Below are positions 9,001-18,179 of a stretch of DNA of 48,455 bases, in pieces. The notes beneath the pieces were generated by a model. That model was not told the origin of the DNA, did no database searches, and saw only the letters and a program-made list of their open reading frames with translations. The position numbers and the translations under genes were made by a program. Source of the DNA: Myxococcales bacterium (lineage in GTDB: Bacteria; Myxococcota_A; UBA9042; JABWCM01); the NCBI GenBank assembly GCA_013360285.1, contig JABWCM010000012.1, positions 1 to 48,455 of the forward strand, written 5' to 3'. Numbering within the stretch: position 1 is the first letter of the stretch; every line of letters begins with the position of its first letter.

Positions 9001-12000
9001 TTCATAGATCGCGTTGGCCCCATTGCTGAAATAAAACGCATACACCATGTCGGTATATGAAGTTCCGCCTCCGTTATCTTTCCAACCAACCATCATATAT
9101 TGGGTTTGATTCGACGGAGGTGTTTTGACCAGGAAGTAGGCTTCCAGTCCCGGCTCTCGGCCCAAAGGCTGGGTGCTGGTCATAAACCGATTTCCCCAGG
9201 CGCTGGTACCGGTGATCTGAATCGTATCCGGTGCCGCGTATTTGCCGTAAGGAAGGGTCCACGATCCGGTTTTGCCGCCGATGGTCCACAGGGTGTCATT
9301 CATGTAGGTAGCGTGGAGCCCACCGCTTCCGGAATCTTTGGCCTGCGTTCCCGATCCTTCGGTCAAACGCCATAATGCCAACGTATCGGCATCCACCTCG
9401 TGGAACTGGGGTGGGGTAAAGTCGGCCTGATATCGTTCAATCGACGAAACACGCACATCGCGCGCCGAGCCCAGCGTATACCCGTCTTGACTCCAGTGGC
9501 TGCGCCCGATGTACGCCGCGGGCACCCCGGGCAATTCGTTGATACATCCGGTATGGGCGTGGGTCCCCACGAGTTTGCCGTCCAAAAACAGCTTCATTCC
9601 CGAAGGTCCACATTGGGCGGCAACATGAGTCCATTTGCCGTTGACCCAGGTCACTCCCGGCTCAATGATTTTGGCCCCCGACAAACTGTCCAGGCGGAAC
9701 GTGACCGTTGCCGAGGTTCCCACGTGGGACACCAAAAAGGTTTTGTTGACTTGCCCGATGTCTACAAACCGCGACCAAGACTGGCTCATGCTGTCGTACC
9801 GCATCCACCCCTCTACCGTCAGCGCAGTTCGCCCTACAAACAGGGACGTCGGCAGGTTCACATAATCGTTGGACCCATCAAGCTGCATCGTGGTTTGGGA
9901 GTTGGATTGCGACAAATCGTAGTCCCCATACACCCGTTTCCCATAAAACTCATGACGGATCTGCTCCGGCTCACCCGTAGCCGCCGCGGTAAAAAATCCG
10001 ACATAATCGGCGTCGGGTTGCGACAAAAGTGGGGTTTCCACAAACCCGGCAACCGGCTGGTCTCCGTCAAATGCCTGAAATTCAATGATGTGTGCCCCAC
10101 AATTGACGGTATTTCCCGAAAGCCATACCTGAAAGAATTTGACGGGGCGGGTCGGCAAACTGATTTCCTGCCACCCCTGGTAGTTGATGCCGGAGCCGGT
10201 CGTGTCTACCCAGACCTGCCAATTGTCGCCGTCGGCGCTGGTCAACACCTTGTAGTTGTAATAGGAGCGCCCGTCGCCGTTCCATAACAGAAACTTGATT
10301 TTATTGATGAGTTGAACATTTTTCAGCTCGATGTTGCCAAGCAACGCCAACTGCTCGCTGCAATAGGAATTCACCGACCAATAACAACAGGTGGAAGTGG
10401 ACCCATCGTTGGCGGTCTGAGGTGACGAATTGCCCACCACCACCGCACCGGCCGATGCCGACGCCCAGTTAGTTGCCGTGGGCGGGCTGCCTGCCAATTG
10501 CACCCCCGTGCCGTCGGGTGTTAGAGCGACCCCCAGCTTGGTCATCATGGGATCTTCCGTTTGCACCGTCCGAAGCAACGCGCGGGTAACCTCCGACTCC
10601 CCCACGGGTTCGCCGTTGGCATACACCTCCACCGACGTCCACCCCTCGGCCAGTCCCGACACGGCGTGGGTCACCGCGGAGGTGACCGTTCCGTCGGGCG
10701 GGAGGCTTACAAGCGGCGGAAGTGGCGGCGTTTTCGCCACCGCCACCGTTATCGTCGCGTTTCCTTCAAGACCCGCGGCATCCGTTGCAATCACCGTCAA
10801 TTCGTGCTCCCCATCGTCCAGCAGCCGTACGTCCCAATCAAACAAGACAAACTCATCGCCGGCAACCTGCCCCACGAGTTCGCCGTCGACCCACAACTCA
10901 ACCGTTTCCGCCCCAACGTTGTCGTCAATTTCGGCCACCACCACCATGGGGCGATGCACCACGGCGTCTGTCGTTGGCGCCAAAATAGTCACATTCGGCG
11001 GTGTATTGTCGACATACACGACGTTGGACAACCCCGAAACATTGCCCACTACGTCGACGGAAGTCAGCACAAACCCGGTCGACGGAGGCGTCGGCCCCAG
11101 AGGTATCATCACCGGCGTACCGGGCGATGCCGGCGGGGGAACCGGAGTCGACACCGACGTCCACCCACGCGCCGTCACCGGAGTCGTACTGCTCATATAA
11201 GCACCGGCAACAGTGATATTGGGAGTCAGGGTATCGACACGCATTCGCCCGGCGGCACCCGCCCCTCCGGCGGTCCCGCATCCGTTGGCGGCACCACCAC
11301 CCCCGCCGGCCACCGAAAACGTGCCGCCCATGGTCACCAACGTTTTGGCGCTCACCCATAGGCTTCCCCCCGCGCCGCCGCCGCCACCACCCATACCGCA
11401 GCCGCCGCCGCCGCAGCCACCGCAGCCATTGCAGGCGTTTCCGCCAACGGCCCCGCGGGAAGAAATCGCCCCCGCGTGAACCAATTCATCCGTCCACACC
11501 AATACGACACCCCCACCGCTGCCGCCAAATCCCGGAGAACCGCCATCTTCGTCGGCTCCCCCTTGGCCGCCGCCACCGCCCATGTAGGCTTTTGCCAAGG
11601 TGCTTTCCGAAACCGCGACGCCTCCCACGCCGGCTTTTTGGCAACCCTGTGCCGACGAAACGCCCCCGGATACGGCGTGGCCGCCGCCACCGCCGCCGGC
11701 TTTGTTCAAATCTCCGCAGTTGTTGGCGCCCCCCCCACCGCCGCTGCTGCTGGGACGGGGTGCTATCGATTGCGACCATCCGGCAAACCCTTCTCCCGCC
11801 AATCCGGCGGTCAGTTTTTTGCACTGATAAGGGTTGGCGGTTCCGGGATAACCGCGGTAACCCAGCCCATCGGCAGCAATCACACCGCCAAAATCCACGG
11901 TGATCTTCTGCGCGCGGAAAGCAACGATCCCGCCCGATACCCCATCCCATGGGTGAGCCGTCACCACGCCGCCGCTCAGCACATGCAACGACCCAAAATG

Positions 12001-15000
12001 GGGAATACGCTGCACGGTCACGACATGGGTATCTGTAGAAAGTGAAAACAACAATTCTCCTTCAAGAATCAACTCGTTTCCGGAAACATCGCTAAGATAA
12101 ACCGTCGCCCATGCGCCGGCCTGAACCCCCTGCGCCACATAAATCAATACCTCGTCGCCCGGTTCAAAGCCGGTTGCGTTGTCGACCACCACCGTATTGC
12201 TCCCGGCGGCAACGTTGCCCACCACTCGGGTTCGAACCTCGTCAACCGTCATGACAACACCCACCACCTGGTCTCCATCGGTCCCCAGCCCGGCGACCGG
12301 CGCCGGCGCCGTCCACTGGTACACTTTGGTTTCGGCAACCGAAGTCAACACGTCGGCGGGGGCACTGAAGGTCAACGCCGTGGGAAGGTCTTCGGGACCG
12401 GTAACAAGGGTCAGATCGGATATCCGGGTCGGCCCGGTGCGGTCGATCACAAAGTTCACCGACGCACTGTCAGTGTTGTTGCCGTTGTCTTTGACAGTCA
12501 ACGTGGCGGTTTTGGCCCCCTCTGTCCAATAGAGAAACGGCGGAGGATCGGACGTTTCGTTGGTGACCACCAACGATGGGGTGGAAGTGAGGTTGTCGCT
12601 CACCGTATAGGACAACAACACGGAACCCGCGGTGGGGGTAATCGGGGGAGCAATAGAAAGGCTGGGTTTGGTATTGTCGACCGTCACGGTGATGGCCGTC
12701 AACGTATTGTTTCCAAACGCATCAAACGCCACCGCTTTGATCGCATGGGTTCCATCGGTAATGGTTTTGGTATCCAACGTGGTGGAATAAGGGGAAGCGG
12801 TATCGGTAAACAGTGCTGTGGAATCAACAGAAAACTCCACCTTGGTGACGCCAACGTTGTCCGATGCGTTGGCGTTGATGGATATCGTTCCGCTGACCGT
12901 CGCGTTATTCGCCGGAGCGGTGACCGACACACTGGGGGCAGTGGTGTCTTTGGGAACCGACGACGCGGGGTTGGACAACCCGGACGAATGGCCAAAATCA
13001 TCCACCGACATCAAGGCGTAATGATAAGTTTTGGTGGGATCCAGTGCAGCGTCGACCACGACTTCGACTTCGCCGGCCGCTTTGGGAAGCCCCGTGGCCA
13101 CGACCGTCGCGTATTTCCATTGTAATGGGGTAATGGGGCTTAACGAACGCCGTAGTTGATAGGTTTCCACGTTCCCCGTAGGGCCTTGGTCTGCCGGAGC
13201 GGTCCAGGTCAGCCGAATATCCCCCTGAACTGTTCCTGGAAGTGCGGTCAAATCCGTCACGGCATCGGGGGGCAACGTGTCAACAACAACCGAAACCGCG
13301 TTGGAAAGTTGCAGTTCCGGCTGACCCGTCCCGGAATTGAGGACATCCAGAATATGCTCCCCATCGGTCAACGGCACATCGGCAAATCGGAAACCTGCCG
13401 CCCCCTCCCCATGGTCCACCACGCCACCTTGGCCCATCCAATGTAACGTGAACGACTGGATTCCCGGATTTGCGACAACAACCGTACGCGACATCACCGC
13501 TCGAAGTTTGACCGCCCCACTCGGGGTGGTTTTTCCCACCAAATCGGCCAACGGAGCCCATTGTCCCGGAGTGAACGCATATTGTAAGGAAATGGTGCCG
13601 TCGTTGGATTCAACAGTGGCATCGGCGGCAGTAAAATAGGCGTCGGGAGTAGACAACCACGGGGTTTCCACGGTTCCAATCGCCCCTTGAGTGCCCCCAT
13701 AGACTTCAATTTCCGCAAGGCCGGCACCGGCCCCCCAATGGGTGTCGGCAAAAAACCGCACATATCGCGCCAACGCCGGCTGAGCAAACGCCGTGGTGTA
13801 CCAGGTGGTAATGTCGTTTTGGGTCATCGCCCCGGTTTTGATAATCGTAAACAAACTTCCATCTGTAGACACCCCGATGCGGTAATCTTTGGTGCCTCGA
13901 TCGTAATATTGGGCGTTTCGTGTATTAAGGCACCGAATCGTCGTAATGGCGTAGGTTTGCCCCAAATCGACGGTCAAGGTGGCCCCTTTTACATTGTCGG
14001 GTGCAAGCCAGTAATAATCCTGAAAGGTACCCGGGTCGGCTTTTCCGTCTACGGCTTCTGCCGCAACATAAGACGTGCTGTAAGTATGGCTCGCCACCGT
14101 CGGTTTGTTTAGCGCCACGTTGGTCAAAAACGTTTCCGGCAAATCATCGAGGCGCACCCAATCCCCATCGATTTTTGTGCCCGACAATGCCGGCAAACCC
14201 TTGGTCACGTCGATATTCAGGGTGCGGGCCGCTTCCGAAGCCACCGTCGCGATTTCTACCCCATCAACACGCAGGGTTGTGGTGCCGCCTGGGGCGGCGG
14301 TCCCCACCACATCGACAGTAGACACACTCAACGCTGCCCCATCAAGCGGCGACAAAATTACCGGCGACTGCACTGCTGGGTCCCCCACCGTGACCGTCTG
14401 TTCCAACGTAGTGGTTCGCCCACATCGGTCGGTGAGCACCACGCTGAGTTGGTGATTACCGGAACCGCCCCCTGCCCATGACAACACATGTCGGGCGTGG
14501 CGTTTCACCCCCCAGTTTTTGGCGCTCTGGGGAAGGATCGGCCCCATCCACAGGCCGGCGTCCGAGGGCACCAACTTACGAAGAGTCACGTCATCAAACG
14601 CCGGCGACGCTTCGGTCAGACCATAGGCGGCGGTATTCCACAGGCCCACCGTTCCATTCACGAAATGGGTGGCTTGGCCGGAAAGCGCTAACTGTCCATC
14701 CACCCACGCATTCCAAGTGTTTCCACGGACGGAAACCCGTTGATGAAACCAGGTATTGGCCGGTGCGGTCACCCCGGTTTTGTTGCCAAAAGTGAACACA
14801 TCGTTGGTGACCCAGCCGCCTTGAAGTTCGTTGGGTGCCTGGCGAAAATAAGCCAACTCGTAATTGAGTTCCGAAGGCGACCGAAAATAAACACCGGGGT
14901 GAGCGTAAGTAAACCCCGATGGGTAACGGATCAGAGCGGCAATTTCAAAGTCGGTCAGCGATCCCACAGCCGCCTGTAGCCGCCAGGAATCCACGTTCGT

Positions 15001-17931
15001 GGGGAGCCCTTCCGCAGTTGGACCCCGGACAACCGCCCAGCGGCCATCCACCTGGGCGATGGCCCAGGGACCATCCACAACCGACCATTTGGCCAATGAC
15101 AACGAATCAAAATCGTCCGCCAAAAGATAAACCTGGTTCGGATCGGAAGGGGCGGGATCCAACAATCCCGATTCCGCGCCATCAAAAAAATGCCCTAAAT
15201 ACAACGCTGTGTCCCCGTCGACACCACCCGCCGGTACCGACACCGGAACACGGAACAATCCTTCGTTGCGGTCGGCCACCTTGATCCGATGGAGTTCCAC
15301 CACTTCCCCGGAGCCGTAACCAAGGCGCAAATCTTTCCAATCTTCATGAACCATCCCCGCCAATGTTGAATCGGTGTCATCCCACGGAAACCCAATCGTC
15401 ATCGTATCATTCACAGCCGTCGAACCGGCGGCGATCCACAGCGGCCGTTTCCAGCGGTAATCCCGGGGATCAAACGACGATGAGTCACCAAATTCGTCGG
15501 TGGATTCCACCGTTTCTTGCAGTTCCCCATCCACAAAAAACGAAGCCGAAGCAAACCCACATCCCCCTTCCGCGGACACCGACAGGATGTCGCCGGGAAC
15601 GATCGGCTGGCCAACTTCCGGCAACAACCACTGCGCTGTCCAGGGGCTACCCGGCCGAGTGACCACGTTGGACACCGGGAATTCCCCCGCACCGGCACCG
15701 CTTTGAATCGCCCGCACCACGAAATGGTAATCCCCATCGTTTTGCAGGTTGTAAAACGACATCTCGTTGACTTGGCCGGGCAAAGTCGATTCCAAATCGT
15801 TGGGAATGGGGGTCGCGGTCTCATACCCATTTCCCGTGGTGGAAAAGGTCAACGAATGGAGGGTAGGACCCGCTCCCCCATAGGTTGACAGTTCAGCCTT
15901 CAATTGGACGTATCGGCCCTCGGCGACGTTGGGCGCCGTGCCGGCGGAATCGGCGAGTGGCCCCACCCACGGTGTCCACGTGTCGCCATCGACGCTGGTG
16001 CGCACCGATACCGCTGCTTCTGCCCCATCCTGCTCGGAAACCGTCCAAGCGACGTTGTCCACCGTGCAGTTGGCCCCCCGGTCGAACACTTCGGTAAAAT
16101 AACTAGCCTGGGGATAAAGATTGGCGCCCGGGAACCGATAAAACGTGCCGGTATACAAGTCTCCAAGCCAGAATTCATTGTGAACCGGATCATATTGACC
16201 ATTGATGGGGTATTCGGAGTTGGTACCCTGGGGAAGGATCCATTCTTCTTCGGTCACACCGTCGGAAAGGCGGATTCGCCGCATCCGCGCGGTGGAGCCG
16301 CTGGTCCATTCGTAGGGGAAGATCATCGCACCGTCGGCCATCACCCCATCGGTGTAATAACTCGGGGTAGAAATGGTGAGATCATCGACCAACCCAAACG
16401 ATTCGTTTGACAGCAGATAGGTACGAATACGCCAACCGTTGTCGGATGACCCGTTGATGCCGTACGAAAGGCTGAACAAAAACAACCCGTTGGAGGTAAT
16501 AAGTGAGGACCCGCCGGTAATTAACCCATTTTCCCGCGTCAACAATCCGTCGGGCACTGGAATGTCCACAGCGACACCGGTCGCAGGATCAATACGACGT
16601 AGAATATAAGCATTTCCGCCAATGGGGTAATAAATGAACCCCTGATGAAATGCGGCCGACAACGAATCCGGCAAACTCGGTCCCACGGTCCCCAGGTTTT
16701 GCCCAGCGATGCTGCCCCCATGCCCAGTGCCCACTTTGACAAAGGCCGTGGGGCCAGGATAGGAGCCCCACCTTCGAGCGTAAAGATAGGTGCCGTCGGT
16801 AACCGTCACCCCGGCGCCCGCCAAACTGGGAGCGGTGAATTTGGTGATTCGGTTGGCCAACGATGGGCGGGCGGGAGCACTCATTTTGACCGAAGCCGAA
16901 CCGGGCAACGAGGTCAGGTCGACAAACGGCCCGCCGCCTCGGGAAAACTCTGCGGCGTTGTCGATGGTAACGGTTCCCGTGCCGATGCCGGGTGGGGTGT
17001 CGGACATACGGATTTCCCAGGAAATGTCCGCTGGTGGGGAGCACAAACTGTAATTGACCTGCGATTCCCGAACGAATATGTAAGCAAACACTTTGATGTT
17101 CTGATTGCCGTTGTCCGGCGAACAGGTGGCGGTGTTGCCCGCTGAATTGTTGTTGTCCTGGCTGCACCCGTTGCCGGCGCCCCCGATGCCCAAACGGGAT
17201 TCGGAAGACGAACAATCGGTTTCTTGGTTGGCCAATATTCCCAACCGAATCCTGGCGCCATTCAACGAAACATTGAACCCTTCTTTGTTGCAATAAGATT
17301 GCAACGACGAACCGGAAATCAAATTTTTCCATGCGGTTCGGCCCAATGATAACGGTTTGTAAACGCCGGACGCGAACACCGACAGCAAGGAGTCGGCCGA
17401 ATAAGCAAACCGCTGCCATTTCGTGATTCCCGCCACCCGCAAACCGATCCGGATCTCGTCTAGGGCCAGAGTGGAATAGGAAGCCAACTTCGTTTCCACC
17501 AAATCCAAATTTGGCTGTTCGGGATTATATGGATTGGCAGACGCCCACTGGGTGGAATCATACCCAAAAGTGGTTTTGGTCCCGTCGACTTTCATCACCA
17601 GAGTCCAACCACCCCCGTCGGACGTCATGTCACAGTAGGTCTGAAACGCATCGTCGGCGCTGCCGCCGTTGGGGTCGATCCAATAAACCCCGTCGGTATC
17701 CAGCCCGCCTGCCAACTTTATCGCCAAACAACTGGGAGCGGGCGATTGTTGGGACAAACCGCTTCCGCAAGCACCCAGGCCGCCGGGAGTGGTCCACTTT
17801 AACGTAACGTGCGCCGGATCGGCCGAAGGGATCAGCCGCAGATCGGTTACCTTGCCGGGAGTACCCGCCCACACATTCAGGGAAATCACGCATACCAACA
17901 GACATTTTGTTAGGATAAGAAACCGTCTCAT
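3034..17931 (-). CDS. Giant secreted multidomain adhesin-like protein (about 4965 aa)
   Basis: The ATG at 17931 is preferred because GAGG lies 6 nt upstream; a TTG twelve bases upstream would overlap that site. The signal peptide is MRRFLILTKCLLVCVISLNV then WA. Rough domain order: fibrinogen-like domain (65-297, CDMTSDGGGWTLVMKV); propeller-like region (375-610); DUF2341/concanavalin-like region (830-1125); discoidin (1270-1424); Ig-like and FN3 modules; a glycine-rich domain (about 1960-2230) resembling regions of large myxobacterial surface proteins; Ig-like; discoidin (2470-2627); LamG (2680-2850) plus a second jelly-roll-like region (2890-3055); FN3 and Ig-like tandem (3150-3800); about 13 RTX nonapeptides (4143-4263); MopE repeats (4365-4457, and one near 4700); a second LamG (4460-4627); a second fibrinogen-like domain (4760-4965). 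No catalytic motif or C-terminal anchor was seen. It is probably a surface or matrix adhesin; ligand unknown. Confidence 0.85.
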   Translation of the reverse strand: MRRFLILTKCLLVCVISLNVWAGTPGKVTDLRLIPSADPAHVTLKWTTPGGLGACGSGLSQQSPAPSCLAIKLAGGLDTDGVYWIDPNGGSADDAFQTYCDMTSDGGGWTLVMKVDGTKTTFGYDSTQWASANPYNPEQPNLDLVETKLASYSTLALDEIRIGLRVAGITKWQRFAYSADSLLSVFASGVYKPLSLGRTAWKNLISGSSLQSYCNKEGFNVSLNGARIRLGILANQETDCSSSESRLGIGGAGNGCSQDNNNSAGNTATCSPDNGNQNIKVFAYIFVRESQVNYSLCSPPADISWEIRMSDTPPGIGTGTVTIDNAAEFSRGGGPFVDLTSLPGSASVKMSAPARPSLANRITKFTAPSLAGAGVTVTDGTYLYARRWGSYPGPTAFVKVGTGHGGSIAGQNLGTVGPSLPDSLSAAFHQGFIYYPIGGNAYILRRIDPATGVAVDIPVPDGLLTRENGLITGGSSLITSNGLFLFSLSYGINGSSDNGWRIRTYLLSNESFGLVDDLTISTPSYYTDGVMADGAMIFPYEWTSGSTARMRRIRLSDGVTEEEWILPQGTNSEYPINGQYDPVHNEFWLGDLYTGTFYRFPGANLYPQASYFTEVFDRGANCTVDNVAWTVSEQDGAEAAVSVRTSVDGDTWTPWVGPLADSAGTAPNVAEGRYVQLKAELSTYGGAGPTLHSLTFSTTGNGYETATPIPNDLESTLPGQVNEMSFYNLQNDGDYHFVVRAIQSGAGAGEFPVSNVVTRPGSPWTAQWLLPEVGQPIVPGDILSVSAEGGCGFASASFFVDGELQETVESTDEFGDSSSFDPRDYRWKRPLWIAAGSTAVNDTMTIGFPWDDTDSTLAGMVHEDWKDLRLGYGSGEVVELHRIKVADRNEGLFRVPVSVPAGGVDGDTALYLGHFFDGAESGLLDPAPSDPNQVYLLADDFDSLSLAKWSVVDGPWAIAQVDGRWAVVRGPTAEGLPTNVDSWRLQAAVGSLTDFEIAALIRYPSGFTYAHPGVYFRSPSELNYELAYFRQAPNELQGGWVTNDVFTFGNKTGVTAPANTWFHQRVSVRGNTWNAWVDGQLALSGQATHFVNGTVGLWNTAAYGLTEASPAFDDVTLRKLVPSDAGLWMGPILPQSAKNWGVKRHARHVLSWAGGGSGNHQLSVVLTDRCGRTTTLEQTVTVGDPAVQSPVILSPLDGAALSVSTVDVVGTAAPGGTTTLRVDGVEIATVASEAARTLNIDVTKGLPALSGTKIDGDWVRLDDLPETFLTNVALNKPTVASHTYSTSYVAAEAVDGKADPGTFQDYYWLAPDNVKGATLTVDLGQTYAITTIRCLNTRNAQYYDRGTKDYRIGVSTDGSLFTIIKTGAMTQNDITTWYTTAFAQPALARYVRFFADTHWGAGAGLAEIEVYGGTQGAIGTVETPWLSTPDAYFTAADATVESNDGTISLQYAFTPGQWAPLADLVGKTTPSGAVKLRAVMSRTVVVANPGIQSFTLHWMGQGGVVDHGEGAAGFRFADVPLTDGEHILDVLNSGTGQPELQLSNAVSVVVDTLPPDAVTDLTALPGTVQGDIRLTWTAPADQGPTGNVETYQLRRSLSPITPLQWKYATVVATGLPKAAGEVEVVVDAALDPTKTYHYALMSVDDFGHSSGLSNPASSVPKDTTAPSVSVTAPANNATVSGTISINANASDNVGVTKVEFSVDSTALFTDTASPYSTTLDTKTITDGTHAIKAVAFDAFGNNTLTAITVTVDNTKPSLSIAPPITPTAGSVLLSYTVSDNLTSTPSLVVTNETSDPPPFLYWTEGAKTATLTVKDNGNNTDSASVNFVIDRTGPTRISDLTLVTGPEDLPTALTFSAPADVLTSVAETKVYQWTAPAPVAGLGTDGDQVVGVVMTVDEVRTRVVGNVAAGSNTVVVDNATGFEPGDEVLIYVAQGVQAGAWATVYLSDVSGNELILEGELLFSLSTDTHVVTVQRIPHFGSLHVLSGGVVTAHPWDGVSGGIVAFRAQKITVDFGGVIAADGLGYRGYPGTANPYQCKKLTAGLAGEGFAGWSQSIAPRPSSSGGGGGANNCGDLNKAGGGGGGHAVSGGVSSAQGCQKAGVGGVAVSESTLAKAYMGGGGGQGGADEDGGSPGFGGSGGGVVLVWTDELVHAGAISSRGAVGGNACNGCGGCGGGGCGMGGGGGGAGGSLWVSAKTLVTMGGTFSVAGGGGGAANGCGTAGGAGAAGRMRVDTLTPNITVAGAYMSSTTPVTARGWTSVSTPVPPPASPGTPVMIPLGPTPPSTGFVLTSVDVVGNVSGLSNVVYVDNTPPNVTILAPTTDAVVHRPMVVVAEIDDNVGAETVELWVDGELVGQVAGDEFVLFDWDVRLLDDGEHELTVIATDAAGLEGNATITVAVAKTPPLPPLVSLPPDGTVTSAVTHAVSGLAEGWTSVEVYANGEPVGESEVTRALLRTVQTEDPMMTKLGVALTPDGTGVQLAGSPPTATNWASASAGAVVVGNSSPQTANDGSTSTCCYWSVNSYCSEQLALLGNIELKNVQLINKIKFLLWNGDGRSYYNYKVLTSADGDNWQVWVDTTGSGINYQGWQEISLPTRPVKFFQVWLSGNTVNCGAHIIEFQAFDGDQPVAGFVETPLLSQPDADYVGFFTAAATGEPEQIRHEFYGKRVYGDYDLSQSNSQTTMQLDGSNDYVNLPTSLFVGRTALTVEGWMRYDSMSQSWSRFVDIGQVNKTFLVSHVGTSATVTFRLDSLSGAKIIEPGVTWVNGKWTHVAAQCGPSGMKLFLDGKLVGTHAHTGCINELPGVPAAYIGRSHWSQDGYTLGSARDVRVSSIERYQADFTPPQFHEVDADTLALWRLTEGSGTQAKDSGSGGLHATYMNDTLWTIGGKTGSWTLPYGKYAAPDTIQITGTSAWGNRFMTSTQPLGREPGLEAYFLVKTPPSNQTQYMMVGWKDNGGGTSYTDMVYAFYFSNGANAIYEDGSHRGNFGNYAYNSWYEVKVVLKPTGGAAYYTRLLGSFNWTLIYDSVYSTEAPLKVYLANYSGDFQVSKFEAQKWGYRPIHELAYTNVDPTTLRLRTWLLRDTPLDPGPVVDALTYGWTDGSTGAGPGMWRVLGVPLAEGSHELTAVAIDSLGESLPSPGVILTVDNGPPLPIVDLVATGQPNGQIALQWSAPTDQPVAQYALYRSASSTINPALMSPFTTVPTPGFVDLPATDGLWYYAVTAADSVGNYSTVSNIVGAPSDRVKPTLTVAFGGGPLLGLGTHSLTATVSEPLSSAVTLWWNASSGGGDQPVVLTQNPGNPLQYLGAVEVTPTTPGGTGTFNWSGTDVVGNTAGNISSGKTFTVDTVPPTATLVLSPTSPVKAGSVAVTLTASENLGAVPQLQWTPQGGEPVLVALSGSAKVYTGTILIDELTPNGTAVFNMDMVDVVGNAGNVITLGGQFMVDTVPPPAPTPVNTVVGTQGMVTVTWVGGAGEGAASYRLYRSADPIITVVGLTPIASGLTTTSKQDTPPGTGIWYYAVTAVDAAKNESAPGVAPPVDVDLTPPGAPVGLSATLIDSNSKVSLQWSAPAGEAVAEYLVYRAVDSFAGSVSGKVPIATLPGSLSYIDVPPTDNLYYYVVTAKDTSGNQSGLSNQVLVAFDHQPPIITIAGAVTGQYYKSGVTPEITINDLTLLSQSITLNGQPYVSGTTILADGVYTLNVTAIDALGLQASKSVMFTIDKVPPVIQLGGFTNGQTYITPVTPTINVIEPFPSTQSIKLNGVNFVSGTPVVGDGVYTLVVTAQDLAGNTANATGLFTIAIAPDPVAWAHALVDTTTGLISLSWAASEEPDAVLYQVVRNGSLLVETTQLQAAAGLAPDVGQTVELAVRVVDNSSNIGLPRAVTVHYVSNTVKSLGLPIPGVGDRLTRGCFDQVEVSLAGAAGQPQPIVSVTWGLSPVSGSTMWSGQWTSTDTLISGGPTPLSGVVYVPLGTPSQAVLDIALTVTPSEGATVEWLWDIPAMVRQPAEPVVGVHLVGGVKKGFENGAVVRIANQCSAPLGMKTASTAGGPGANLSLWTVDGVKISEGGVVDKTPPVFGSDHVVVVEPSEVWESLAVPLMVPVTATAALVAQLDTVVLWYGSGQAGAVSISVSAMRNGVCPAGYTVFHGGPFADIVLGTAGNDCLFGYEGDDVLTGLGGDDLLFGGSGVDHLSGDLGNDLLWGGDGNDDCAGGTGNDTILGGPGDDILAGGGNWDLLDGGPGVDTISGEAGQDVVLTSAGPDVVNGGSGTDMCSGISCETPSISSTPLCCSVGPGLKLEYGSMSASDCGLHWGTLQPESVCEPVCCHMYPKTRAVLAAGTCAARGGITMGPAAGCQTNCVTAVGIPVLDLCNGADDDCNGKADDWFTTVGNACDGADGDLCPLGQITCAANGASSQCTESGPALIEVCNGVDDDCDGWTDEGYGVGGACDGADADGCADGEWVCDASTSMALVFDGVNDYGRIFQLNLSTVKAATVEAWVRFDSFAQYYSRIVDFGAQGKSFLLGHKETTNTLAFHLVVPSGTKAAEAPNALVAGKWHHVAASCGPLGMKLFLDGVLVATNPYTGCFDQLASHENYYIGRSNWAIDGYLKGAISAVRISNSQLYTGKFAPPVLEEGQNVLALYKLDEGEGSVAFDSGPQQKHARLYGPTWGQNTAANMVACDEPSNPGVAAADGCGGGDEDCDGIVDEDCVCGPTTCANAATVPCGQVIIDACGLDCGVTGTACATGTVCNQNQCKQPGTPDFPAASCLDLLELVSQTTDGVYWIDPDPQDSQQPVQVWCDMQTEGGGWTVFFVDEDQTPWATLGTHLFDDFNIGGPVPMPGIQQTAGFDPTQTKIDFTELAVVYGDVTPQSQLCLQANVYIAPATVLPGDKVLVENTGGQVLVWDDQSDPTVTTWCTEDQGEGDGIGVDGSFCAPYNWPATWTTGSGTPESLCGPNSNADNPLTVRLMVR

Positions 17932-17937
17932 AAACGA

Positions 17938-17941
17938 CCTC
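17938..17941 (-). promoter_or_regulatory. Ribosome binding site selecting the ATG of the giant gene
   Basis: The minus strand reads GAGG, a 6-nt spacer, then ATG at 17931. The alternative upstream TTG at 17943 would sit on top of this site and add four residues in front of an already complete signal peptide. Confidence 0.5.
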
Positions 17942-17988
17942 AACCAAGGGGGCTCGGTTTACACCACGAAACAAGCCGAACGATTCGT

Positions 17989-18018
17989 TTCCGCGCAGCG
18001 GAATCCGCAGGCGCGGAA
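17989..18018. repeat. Inverted repeat in the leader of the giant gene
   Basis: TTCCGCGC...GCGCGGAA forms a near-perfect 30-bp stem-loop 58-87 bp upstream of the ATG at 17931, with further partial pairing inside. On the transcribed (minus) strand a run of six T precedes it rather than follows it, so it is not an intrinsic terminator for the upstream gene. It could be an operator or a leader RNA hairpin. Confidence 0.4.
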
Positions 18019-18179
18019 TTCAAAAAATCGATGTATTGTCGCACGACTACGGACGACCTGCAAACCCCACGGAGGAATCTACCGTGCAAGTTGGAGTGCC
18101 GTTTGTGGTTGAGCCACGTCGAAAATAGGTCGCAGGGTTAGGACCGACCAGCTCTATAGTAGGTTCTTTCGCGGTGGGG

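Noticed and set aside
17989..18018. Intrinsic terminator for the 18180-21056 gene
   Set aside because: The T-run lies on the 5' side of the hairpin on the transcribed strand, the wrong order for a terminator.
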